Assembly: GCF_007830545.1 (NCBI RefSeq)
Contig: NZ_VLLF01000001.1
Coordinates: 1-64,000, forward strand
DNA length: 64,000 bases
DNA from: Roseibium hamelinense
Lineage (GTDB): Bacteria > Pseudomonadota > Alphaproteobacteria > Rhizobiales > Stappiaceae
Direction: 5' to 3'
Part shown: in pieces, positions 8,363 to 15,935 of the stretch
Position numbering within the stretch: the stretch's first letter is position 1
How the letters are laid out: the number at the start of each line of letters is the position of its first letter
The notes under the pieces: generated by a model
Database searches by the model: none
Seen by the model: only the letters and a program-made list of their open reading frames with translations
What the model was told of the DNA's origin: nothing
Position numbers and translations under genes: made by a program

Positions 8363-9273
8363 GGCGCTGCCCCCTCGGCGAGGGAGTCCTGCAGGTAGCT
8401 GGGCAGGGTCTCCAGGCCTTCCGCACGCAGCAGCGTCACGAAATGATCGTCCTCAAGGAGGGTCCGGAATGCCTGGCAGATGAACAGGAGCCGCCCCTGC
8501 GTCAGTTCCGCTTTCTTGATCAGAAGCTTCTGACGGTCCGCTTCCTTCTGATAGGCGCGCACCAACGCTTCGCTCGTCAGAGGTCGCCGGTTTCGACTGT
8601 CGCGTCCGTATTGCTTGGGATGGATCTTCTTTCCACGCGCCTCGCGCTGTTCGATCAGGCGCCGGGCCGCCGCGAGTTTCTTCCCTCGCAACTTCTTCTG
8701 CGTGTAGGCGTCCATCAGCGCACGCTGCGCCCCTTCGGCATCGGTCTTCGATATGTCGATGGCGAGGTTGAGCGGCAGCAGACCTGTTTCGACGGCCGTC
8801 ACCAGCCGCTCTTCGCCGCGCTCCAAAAGGCCCGCGATCATCCCGACGTAGTCCGGCGAAACGCCGATCTTGTCGCCGATTTGCCGGTCGTTGTAGCCGC
8901 GTTCGCGGAGCGTGCCGATCTCCCGCATCAGATCGATCGGGCGATGCTGACGGCGAGCGCAGTTCTCGACGAGGCTCATTACCAGGCAGTCGGACTCATC
9001 GGCGTCGATGACGATGGCCGGGATGGCTGTCTGTTTCAGCTCGATAAAGGCTTCGAGGCGACCTTGACCGCAGACAAGATCATACTCCTGCGGATCCGTG
9101 TCGGTGCGGCGGGTCACGGTGATCGGGCGCTTCAAGCCGATCTTGGCGATGTTTTCCACCATATCCGCAAATGCCCTGGGGTTTCGGACCCGTGGATTGA
9201 GAACCCGAATGCTGTCGGTCGGGACCAGGGTGACTTCCGTAGGGTGAGTTTCTTCCGCGCTTTTGGCCATCAT
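8359..9273 (-). CDS. ParB-like nuclease-fold DNA-binding protein
   Basis: This is a 304-residue ParB-family protein. ParB boxes are visible: NPRVRNPRAFADMVENIA, VCGQGRLEAFIELKQ, and MSLVENCARRQHRPIDLM (box III-like ENxxR). A helix-turn-helix follows (YNDRQIGDKIGVSPDYVGMI) with a basic C-terminal region. It overlaps the recombinase stop by ATGA upstream and the RepB-like start by ATGA downstream, so recombinase, ParB and RepB-like genes form a tightly coupled three-gene operon. It probably works with the recombinase and the second ParB in movement or maintenance of the element. Confidence 0.8.
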   Translation of the reverse strand: MMAKSAEETHPTEVTLVPTDSIRVLNPRVRNPRAFADMVENIAKIGLKRPITVTRRTDTDPQEYDLVCGQGRLEAFIELKQTAIPAIVIDADESDCLVMSLVENCARRQHRPIDLMREIGTLRERGYNDRQIGDKIGVSPDYVGMIAGLLERGEERLVTAVETGLLPLNLAIDISKTDAEGAQRALMDAYTQKKLRGKKLAAARRLIEQREARGKKIHPKQYGRDSRNRRPLTSEALVRAYQKEADRQKLLIKKAELTQGRLLFICQAFRTLLEDDHFVTLLRAEGLETLPSYLQDSLAEGAAP

Positions 9274-10839
9274 GCCACCTCCGTCACCTTCGCCCGCCCG
9301 GCGAGGGCGTAGAAATCGTCAAGCGTTTCCGTTCGATAGGCGTCGAGCCACAGCCCGTTCTGCTCGGCCATCTTCAGGCGCGCGTCGGTCATGTCGATGC
9401 TGGGCAGCAGGTAGAAGTCGCGCGGTGCGTCGTTGGTCTCGTTCATCCGCACAGCAATCGTGATGTCCGGAACCAGGCCGGTGTCGAGCCTGATGTGCCA
9501 GCGCAAGGAGCCCGCTGCCGTCGCTTGGCAGCGGGCCAGAACGACCGAAACCGTGAATTCGTAATTCACGCGCAGCAGCTGCGTGTCGGGGTCCTGCACC
9601 ACGCGACCACCTTGGATGGCCACGCCGTCCACGATTCCCTCAACGATCTGGGGGAGGGCCGCGCGCAGCGCCTTATTAATCTCGATGTAGCGGTAGTCCC
9701 GCTCTGGTTCATAGCCGATAAGGCGATAGGCGCGCAGAAGGCTGCCAAATCGGCTCCGGTAAGCGCTGGACGAGGGCAGGTCGTTCTCTTCATCGATGAT
9801 CAGGCCGGACAGCGTGCCCTGCCGCTTCAGGATCGCCCGCAGGGCGTCGAGCAGTTCCTCGTCCGTGAAATGGCGGCTGCGCGCATCCACGATTTCCCGC
9901 GCGCAGGAATAGCGCCTTGTCGACGATGGCCGGATAGGCGCCCTCGGCACGGATCCACATGTCCCGCGGGTTCACGAAGCGGCGCTGCTTTAGCTTGAAC
10001 GATACTTTGTTGAAGACGTTGTTGCCGATGTATTTTTCGTTGGTCAGCACCTGATGGACGGTCGCCCGGGTCCACGGCCGGTCGAGATCGGTGTGGAGCC
10101 CTTCGCCGTTCAGAACCTCCGCGATCTCGCGCTCGGGCCGCCCCTCATTCACGAACATCTGGTAAATGCGCTGGACGACCAGCTGTTCCTGCTCTGGGCC
10201 GGGGACCAGGATCACACGGTCGGTCTGCAGGCTCTTCTGCTCGCCGCGCGACAGCTCACCCTTCGGGTTGCCGTGCTCGTCGATCAACACGCGCCGAAGC
10301 CCGTACCCGGCCGCGCCGCCTTGGCGATATCCAAGCTCTACCAGGCGGCATTGCCCGGCAAATACCTTCACCGAAAGCTCACGGCTGTATTCGCCGGCCA
10401 TCACGCGTTTTACGGTCTTCAGCAGGTTGGAGCCGATGCTGCCGTCGTTTTCGAACTGCTCGCCGCAGTAGTGCACACGGATTCCGGCACGGGAGCAGAC
10501 GTGTTCATAGTATGCGCCCTCATCGGCATCCTGAAACCGACCCCAGCGGCTGACGTCATAGACGAGGATCGCCTTGAAGTCTGCTTGGTCGGATTGGACC
10601 TCGGCCATCAGGTTCTGCAGCGCTTCGCGGCCGTCCAGCCGTAATCCCGACCGGCCGGAGTCCTCGAACACGCGCAGAATGGTCAGGCCCCGTGCGGTGG
10701 CGTAATTTCGGATGATGTCGAGTTGGTTTTCGGTCGAGTACTTCTGGTGATCGGTCGACATCCGGACATAGGCGACGGCCGGGATGTCCTGCCCGGCCTT
10801 GTCGCCTCCGTCCGTTCTGTTGTCTCGACCGCTTTTCAA
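9270..10839 (-). pseudogene. large serine recombinase, one frameshift
   Basis: The N-terminal 300 residues (from 10839) are a large serine recombinase. They carry the catalytic motif YVRMSTDHQKYSTENQ (Ser28), then YDVSRWGRF, and the Recombinase domain RQGGAAGYGLRRV with NEKYIGNNVFNKVSFKLKQR. At a CGCGCGC run (9898-9904) the frame breaks. The downstream frame resumes with AREIVDARSRHFTDEELLDA and runs to the stop at 9270. Restoring two bases would give about 523 residues. Unless the indel is a sequencing error, this copy lacks its C-terminal region. It heads the operon that also encodes both ParB-like proteins. Confidence 0.85.
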
Positions 10840-11096
10840 ACAGTATGTTCCTTTTAGCCGTTCAAGCGTTGCTTGGCTGATATTTTTCCATCTGACACAA
10901 GCGCCTCTGGAAAGTCGTTTCCCAAAACGGGCAAGGTCTTTCCGTTTGCCCGGCCGTCAGGCCTCAAACTCCAATTCATCGCCGCGCCCCTCAAGTAGCT
11001 GTAGCCGTCGGACGCGATCCAATGACCCGTCACGGACAAAATCGGCACTCGCCGTTTTCATGGTTCTTCAATCATTTAACGAAGAAGGACGTGGAG
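10840..11096. other. intergenic region upstream of the recombinase
   Basis: This stretch lies between the divergently oriented recombinase and HTH genes. No gene is supported. It should hold both promoters and possibly the recombination site, but I found no clear inverted repeat. Confidence 0.4.
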
Positions 11097-11402
11097 ATGC
11101 GCGTGAAGATGGGCACAGTTGTGCCGAAAATGGGCACATTTGTGCACTTGGTCGAAGAACCCACCGATTATCGAACCGCCTTGGCGATGGCTCTGCACGA
11201 AGAGCTGGGCGAAACGCATCGGGCGATCAAGATGGCCATGCGCTGGACTGGCGCCAGCGAACGCACCGTGAAGTACTGGTTCGCCGGCGAGCGGGGGCCG
11301 AGCGGTGATCATCTGATCGCCCTCGCGCGGCATTCGGATGCCGTGCTCTATGTTGTGCTTGCGCTGGCGGGGCGCCACATTGTCGATGAGGCTGACGGCT
11401 GA
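11097..11402 (+). CDS. small helix-turn-helix regulator
   Basis: This is a 101-residue protein. The ATG at 11097 follows GAAGGACGTGGAG. The segment MRWTGASERTVKYWFAGERG looks like a helix-turn-helix, followed by GDHLIALARHSDAVLYVVLALAGR. It is divergent from the recombinase and so is probably the repressor or excision regulator of the element. I do not recognise a named family. An upstream start would add up to 25 residues but lacks a better ribosome site. Confidence 0.65.
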   Translation: MRVKMGTVVPKMGTFVHLVEEPTDYRTALAMALHEELGETHRAIKMAMRWTGASERTVKYWFAGERGPSGDHLIALARHSDAVLYVVLALAGRHIVDEADG

Positions 11403-11502
11403 GGCGCGAATGATGTGCGACAGCCATACGGGGGAAATCCTCTCTTGTTTTGCGTTCGTTTTTGGTTATATTGAATACAGGAGAGATGAGAGGTGCTGCG
11501 CC

Positions 11503-11757
11503 ATGTCCCGAACGACCACGATGACCGTCCGCCTTGGTGGGGCCCTGAGTGACTTCGTGTCAGCCAATGTGGGTGATGACGGATCCTATGAGAACGTCAG
11601 CGAATACATCCGCGACCTGATCCGGCGTGACAAGGAGAGGGCAGAGGCCGAAGCCTTCAATCGGCTGAAGGCGGAATTGACCCATGCCTTCGCAGCCCCG
11701 GAGGAGACGTACAAACCTCTGACCGCAGCCGAGGTGATCGCGCGGAACCGGGCCTGA
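11503..11757 (+). CDS. parD: ParD-like antitoxin
   Basis: This is an 84-residue ribbon-helix-helix protein. MTVRLGGALSDFVSANVG forms the beta strand and first helix, and YENVSEYIRDLIRRDKER the second helix, as in ParD/CC2985 antitoxins. The C-terminus (LTAAEVIARNRA) would wrap the toxin. It sits 4 bases upstream of the ParE-like gene and the two are surely cotranscribed. The antitoxin would repress its own operon and neutralise ParE. Confidence 0.85.
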   Translation: MSRTTTMTVRLGGALSDFVSANVGDDGSYENVSEYIRDLIRRDKERAEAEAFNRLKAELTHAFAAPEETYKPLTAAEVIARNRA

Positions 11758-11761
11758 TCCG

Positions 11762-12079
11762 ATGCCCGCCATCCGTATCCAGGAAGGGGCGTCCCACCGC
11801 CTCGATGACATCTACCGCTACACAAGCGACAGGTGGGGTGACGATCAGGCCGAAACATATATCACCGGCCTGTTCGCAGCCTTCGACAAGATCGCCGCCC
11901 ACGGTGTCGCCTCAAAGCCCATCCCGGCCGAGTTCGGCGTCGAAGGGTTCTTCTTTCGCTACGAGCGCCATTTCGTCTACTGGCGTCATCTCTCGAACGG
12001 CGATATCGGTATTGTCACGATCCTCCACGAGCGGATGCATCAGATTGATCGTTTCCGGGATGACTTCGGGCTCGGCTGA
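11762..12079 (+). CDS. parE: ParE-like toxin
   Basis: This 105-residue RelE/ParE-superfamily protein reads SHRLDDIYRYTSDRWGDDQAE, then FFFRYERHFVYWRHLSNGDI and IVTILHERMHQIDRF, matching the compact ParE fold, which poisons gyrase in studied members. Paired with the ParD-like gene, it probably stabilises the mobile element or prophage remnant by post-segregational killing. Confidence 0.85.
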   Translation: MPAIRIQEGASHRLDDIYRYTSDRWGDDQAETYITGLFAAFDKIAAHGVASKPIPAEFGVEGFFFRYERHFVYWRHLSNGDIGIVTILHERMHQIDRFRDDFGLG

Positions 12080-12454
12080 TCGGCCGATTTTCCAATGAGC
12101 GTCAGATTTGCGCAGGGTTTCGCGGCCGTCACGCGGCGGCAGACACTGGCACGGGAGAGAGTTCGGTATTTGTTACACTTCCTCCGCCACTTGCCCCGGC
12201 GAAAGCGTTCTCCCCATTCGGCTGCGGCCGGATTTTTCCGTTGTATTCGAGGGTTATGCAGGAGGAGCTGTTCACCGGCTGCGGCGCGAGGACCCCGGAA
12301 GCGGTCTCTCAAGGCCCATATTCTCCGGACCTCATGACTGAGCCAATTTGGTGAATTTCTTATAAGCCTCTGTAAGAGAAAAAGAAAATCCAGCGTCCGA
12401 AATTGCTTGGATTGGAGTCGCGTTAGCGTCTGTTGCGACCGGCTTCGGAATTTC
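12080..12454. other. no supported gene
   Basis: This is about 375 bases between the ParE toxin and the metallopeptidase remnant. Short frames exist on both strands but none shows a ribosome site with recognisable protein features. Confidence 0.45.
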
Positions 12455-12838
12455 TCAGGCCATGGCCCGTTCGAGCCTTTGCTTCCGACGCTCCCAATCG
12501 GGCATCACCTTGTCGAGGAGGTCAAAGAATGCTGCCCCGTGATGAGGCTCGGCCACATGGCAGAGTTCATGGGTGATCACGTAGTCGATGGCGTCGACAG
12601 GGGCCTGAACAAGACGACGATTGAGTAGCAAACGTCCGGCCGGTGACATGGACCCCCATCGCTGCCGGGTCTGACGTACGATAAGGCCCATCGGCCTGAA
12701 TGCCTCGGGATCCGGGAACAGGCCGAGACAGAGTTCGATCCGCTCCGGAAACTTGATGTGGGCTCGGTCTCGGTACCATGCCTCGACTAGTTCGCGTGTC
12801 ACCTCCGGACTGGTCGGTCGGTGAGTCTGCACGACGAT
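12455..12838 (-). pseudogene. YgjP-like metallopeptidase, N-terminus lost
   Basis: The C-terminal ~125 residues of a YgjP/M48-like metalloprotein are present: ELVEAWYRDRAHIKFPERI, GLIVRQTRQRWGSMSPAGR, LLNRRLVQAPVDAIDYVI, then the zinc motif HELCHVAEPHHG. Such proteins are often found next to restriction systems or on mobile elements. The N-terminal half is replaced by antisense phage tail sequence, with the junction at about 12838-12865. The frame happens to stay open through the phage gene, but that part is not protein-like for this family. Confidence 0.7.
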
Positions 12839-13267
12839 GAAGCCGCGGATCAGCTTCACGCTTTCTTGGACACCCGGAACGGCACCGCACTCGGTAACGT
12901 CGTCTCGGCCGAGATCACCTATGCCAACAACCTCGACCGGATCGAGACCATTCGAAGCGACGGCCGCATCGACGGCGCCGACCCGTCCATCGCCGCGCTC
13001 ACCGGCCGGATTGAGGTCCGCTTCGCCGACCAGACGCTGGTGGGGCAGGCGATCAACAGCGAGGCCTGCGAGATGGAGTTCGCCTACGTCCTGCCCTCGG
13101 GCGAGAGCTTCACGTTCACCGTGCACGCCGTCTACCAGCCGCGCCCGCGGATCGAGATTTCGGGGCCGCAGGGCGTGCAGGCGACCTTCGACTGGCAGGC
13201 CGCCCGCGACAGCGTGGTCGGCCGGATCTGCACCGCAACCCTGATCAACGACATCGAGGTGTACTGA
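12821..13267 (+). CDS. phage tail tube protein, N-terminus lost
   Basis: From about residue 16 this reads as the C-terminal part of a siphophage tail tube protein: GNVVSAEITYANNL, IEVRFADQTLVGQAIN, MEFAYVLPSGESFTFTVHA, then ARDSVVGRICTATLINDIEVY. Its first ~15 residues come from the neighbouring metallopeptidase locus, and complete tail tube proteins are about twice as long. The stop overlaps the start of the tail chaperone (TGATG), the usual phage order. It is probably non-functional. Confidence 0.55.
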   Translation: MSLHDDEAADQLHAFLDTRNGTALGNVVSAEITYANNLDRIETIRSDGRIDGADPSIAALTGRIEVRFADQTLVGQAINSEACEMEFAYVLPSGESFTFTVHAVYQPRPRIEISGPQGVQATFDWQAARDSVVGRICTATLINDIEVY

Positions 13268-13704
13268 TGCTTTCGCTCGACCTGACGAATGAACCGCGCT
13301 GGCATGATCTCGCGCCCGGCGTCCGGGTGCAGTTGCGCCCGCTGACCACCGCGCTGATGGTGGCGACGCGCAGCGACCCCGTGGTGGAAGCGGTGCCCGA
13401 GGACGCATCGGACGAGGAACGCGCTGTGGCCTTCGCCAAGGCGCTGGCGCGGCGGGCGGTGCTCGGCTGGGAGGGCATCGGCGATGCGGACGGCAAGCCC
13501 ATTGATCCCAGCCCCGTTGCCATCGACGCGCTGCTCGACGTCTGGCCGATCTTCGAGGCGTTCCAGCTGACCTACGTCTCCAAGGGTCTGCTGCTGGAGC
13601 AGGAAAAAAACGCCTCCGCGCTCTCGCCGAGTGGTCCTTCGGCGGGGGCGAGCGCTACTGCGACGCCTGCCAAAGGGCGTGCGAAGACTGCCCGGCGCGG
13701 CTGA
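13267..13704 (+). CDS. phage tail assembly chaperone (zero frame)
   Basis: This is a 145-residue protein directly downstream of the tail tube gene and upstream of the tape-measure gene, the position of lambda gpG. It reads LDLTNEPRWHDLAPGVRV, TALMVATRSDPVVEAVPED and DEERAVAFAKALARRAVLGW, then YVSKGLLLEQEKN. After the slippery site at 13605 the zero-frame tail turns low-complexity (Ser/Ala/Gly/Lys), as seen when ribosomes read past a frameshift site. It should help tape-measure protein assemble the tail tube. Confidence 0.7.
   Translation: MLSLDLTNEPRWHDLAPGVRVQLRPLTTALMVATRSDPVVEAVPEDASDEERAVAFAKALARRAVLGWEGIGDADGKPIDPSPVAIDALLDVWPIFEAFQLTYVSKGLLLEQEKNASALSPSGPSAGASATATPAKGRAKTARRG
13605..13654 (+). 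promoter_or_regulatory. -1 programmed ribosomal frameshift site
   Basis: The heptamer A_AAA_AAC (13605-13611) is in register with the zero frame (GAA AAA AAC). Seven bases later a hairpin can form: 13619-13623 pairs with 13650-13654, and 13625-13630 pairs with 13639-13644. A GGAG sits just upstream (13596-13599). These are the three classical -1 frameshift elements known from dnaX and phage tail chaperones. Confidence 0.7.
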
Positions 13705-13946
13705 ACCGTCCGGAAACTCCGGAGGGATGGCAGGTCTGGGACCTTGTCGGCCGCCTCGGCGGGCAGCTGCGTGTCCTGCCCGGCGCGGTGATCGGCTGGG
13801 ACATGTCCGCCGCGCTGGCGCTCGGTGACGCCCTCGGCGTGCCGCCGCTCGCCATGGCCGAACTGCTGCCCGTCATCGAAGCGGTGATGGTCCGGAAGCT
13901 GAACGAGGAACTGAGCGCGAATGGCGGCCCGGAGGTCAGGCCTTGA
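13611..13946 (+). CDS. tail chaperone extension, -1 frame (T-like)
   Basis: In the -1 frame after the slip site, 111 codons read ALAEWSFGGGERYCDACQ, then a C-x2-C-x3-C-x2-C cluster (CDACQRACEDC), GWQVWDLVGRLGGQLRVLPG and a C-terminus ending GGPEVRP. No start codon precedes the conserved part, so it should be made only as a G-T fusion (13267-13946, about 225 residues). The four-cysteine cluster could bind zinc. The 3' end overlaps the convergent VapC gene by 11 bases. Confidence 0.65.
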   Translation, partial: RLRALAEWSFGGGERYCDACQRACEDCPARLNRPETPEGWQVWDLVGRLGGQLRVLPGAVIGWDMSAALALGDALGVPPLAMAELLPVIEAVMVRKLNEELSANGGPEVRP

Positions 13947-14316
13947 TCTTCTCGATCAGCTTGACACCGGGCAGTCCCTCGAAATGTGCGTCGCAGGTCA
14001 GGAGCGTCGCGCCCTGTGCGCGGGCGGTTGCGAAGATGATCGCGTCGGCAGTCGCGAGCTTGTGCTCCCGGCACGACTCCGCCGCCGCCAGCGCGATCTC
14101 AGTGTCGAGCGGCACCACATGGCAGACCTGCGTGAAGGCGATGACCTGATCCGCCTTGTCCTCGCCGACCTCGCGCGTCAGCCATTTCGCCAGCTCGAAC
14201 TGGACCATTGTCGGGACCAGCCATTCGCCCTGCTCGGGCAGATGTTCGGACAGCTTCTCGCCGGTCGGCGAGCCGATGAGCCACTCGATCCACGCCGACG
14301 TGTCGACGAGGATCAT
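13936..14316 (-). CDS. vapC: VapC-like PIN-domain toxin
   Basis: This is a 126-residue PIN-domain RNase. The acidic residues are visible: MILVDTSAWIEWL (Asp5), QFELAKWLTREVG (Glu), KLATADAIIFATARAQG (Asp) and LLTCDAHFEGLPGV (Asp). VapC toxins cleave tRNA or rRNA and are held by VapB. Its start overlaps the antitoxin stop (TGATG). It lies head-on to the phage tail genes, as an accessory module dropped into the cluster. Confidence 0.9.
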   Translation of the reverse strand: MILVDTSAWIEWLIGSPTGEKLSEHLPEQGEWLVPTMVQFELAKWLTREVGEDKADQVIAFTQVCHVVPLDTEIALAAAESCREHKLATADAIIFATARAQGATLLTCDAHFEGLPGVKLIEKIKA

Positions 14317-14528
14317 CAGAACCGATCCGTCCGGTCGCGATAATCAGTGGCGGACGCGCCGCGCGCGAGCCCCTTCAGCGCCTCCCGCTTGGGCACCGGG
14401 ACCAGCAGGACGCCCGTGCCTTTTGGGATGAAGGCAAAGGTCAGACCGGCCTCCCAGTGCTGGGCGGCCCGGATCGCCTTGGGAATCGAGATCTGGAACT
14501 TCGAGGACAGGGTCGCGGTCTCGGCCAT
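14316..14528 (-). CDS. vapB: AbrB-type antitoxin (VapB-like)
   Basis: This is a 70-residue protein with a swapped-hairpin AbrB/SpoVT N-terminus: ATLSSKFQISIPKAIRAAQH. It is followed by a C-terminal toxin-binding tail (REALKGLARGASATDYRDRTDRF). The start at 14528 is preferred because GAAGGT lies about 8 bases upstream; a second ATG at 14534 is too close to it. It is translationally coupled to the toxin and expected to repress the operon promoter in the gap before the tape-measure gene. Confidence 0.88.
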   Translation of the reverse strand: MAETATLSSKFQISIPKAIRAAQHWEAGLTFAFIPKGTGVLLVPVPKREALKGLARGASATDYRDRTDRF

Positions 14529-14598
14529 GGTCATACCTTCATTTGATCGATGGCATAAACGTAAGACGCCCATGCGGCGAAAGCAAGGAGTCTGACCG

Positions 14599-15798
14599 AT
14601 GGCCGAGAAACGCGTCATCGTCCGCCTCGCGGCCGTGGGCGGACGGCAGGTGCGCGCCGAGTTGGAAGGTGTCGGTGAGGCCGGCTCGCGCGGCTTCGGA
14701 CGGCTGAGCCGCGAGATGGAAGCGGCCAATGCCCGGCTCGCGGCCTTCTCGCGAAGGGTGCGCGTGGCCGCTGCTGCTGCGGTGGCTGCGGCCACGGCGG
14801 CCGGTGTCGCAATAATCCGCTCCGGTCTGCAGACCGTCGATGCGCAGGCGAAGCTCGCGCAGTCCCTCGGCACCACCGTCGCCTCGATCCAGACACTCGA
14901 GCGGGCTGGCGAACTAGCGGGCGTGTCGATGTCCGGCATCGAGCAAGCCACCAAGGATCTGACGCGCCGTCTCAGCCAGGCGGCCGCCGGGACCGGTCCC
15001 GCTGCCGACGCGCTGGACCGGCTGGGACTCTCCGCCAACGAGCTGATCGCCCTGCCGCTGGACCAGCGCGTCGGCGCGATCAACGCCGCCATCGAGGAGT
15101 TCGTGCCCGTGGCCGAACGCGCCGCCGTTGCGGGCCAGCTCTTCGGCGAGGAAGGCTCCATCGCCATGTCGCGGATCGACACCGCGACGCTGCGCGAGGC
15201 GACGGAGGACTTGCGCGCCTTCGGGGTTGTGGTCTCCGAGCAGGATGCCGAACAGATCGAGCGGACGAACGATGCGATCTCCCGGCTCGGGCTCATCTGG
15301 CGCAGGCTGTCGAACCAGCTGGCCGTTGCCGCGGCTCCGGCGCTGGAAGCCGTCGCCGACGCGATGGCGGCGGTGGCCAGCCGGACCGGTCCGCTCGGCA
15401 TCGCGATCCGCGGTCTCTTCGACAGCATCGGCCGCCTGACGATCTATGCCGCGACCTTCGCCGCCTTCCTCGCGGGCCGCTGGGTGGCGGGGATGGCCGC
15501 TGCGGCTCTCTCGGTCCGTGGCCTCGCCACGGCGCTGGTCGTCCTGCGCGGAGCGCTGATCCGTACCGGCATCGGCGCGCTGATCGTCGGCGCGGGCGAG
15601 CTCGTCTACCAGTTCACCCGTCTCGTCTCCGGTGCGGGTGGCTTTGGCGAGGCGATGTCCCTCCTGAAGGACCTCGCCGTCGAGGTCTGGGAGCGGATCA
15701 GGATGGGGGCGGCTGCGGCGGGTGCGGCCGCCACGGCGATGTTCTTCGACCTGAAGGCCTCATCGTCCGTCGACACAAGGCATTCGACCTGTTCCTGA
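14599..15798 (+). pseudogene. phage tail tape-measure protein, truncated
   Basis: A tape-measure protein begins here: RVIVRLAAVGGRQVRAELEG, an Ala-rich helical segment, AQAKLAQSLGTTVASIQTLE, GIEQATKDLTRRLSQAA and VAERAAVAGQLFGEEGS. A hydrophobic segment near residue 285-335 follows (GRWVAGMAAAALSVRGLAT). At about 15752, after MFFDLK, the frame enters a relic of a RepB-like gene read backwards and stops after 15 codons. Real tape measures are commonly 600-1500 residues, so most of the C-terminus is gone and the phage cannot build a normal tail from this locus. Confidence 0.8.
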
Positions 15799-15803
15799 AC
15801 CAG
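15753..15803 (-). repeat. relic of a RepB-like ParB gene
   Basis: These 51 bases match 8075-8125 of the RepB-like gene at 44 positions, in the same orientation. On the minus strand they encode QEQVECLVSTDDEAF, identical to that protein. It is too short to function. The sequence level suggests a divergent second copy rather than a recent duplicate. The left edge coincides with TGAAGGCCTC, present at both loci. Confidence 0.75.
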
Positions 15804-15935
15804 AACCGACAGCTTCGCGATTTGGTCAACCATACTCACGGATTTTGCGTCTCAATATCGGCAATCTGACCGTAGCAACCGCCCGCGCGGGTGCGTATCC
15901 CTATACGAAATGAGTTTCTTTCACGGAGGGCGGCC

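Noticed and set aside
7361-9312. Plus-strand open frames over the ParB genes
   Set aside because: They are antisense to two proteins with clear ParB boxes and ATGA coupling.
12839-13408. Minus-strand extension of the metallopeptidase frame
   Set aside because: It is antisense to clear phage tail sequence and composition-biased; the family match starts only below about 12838.
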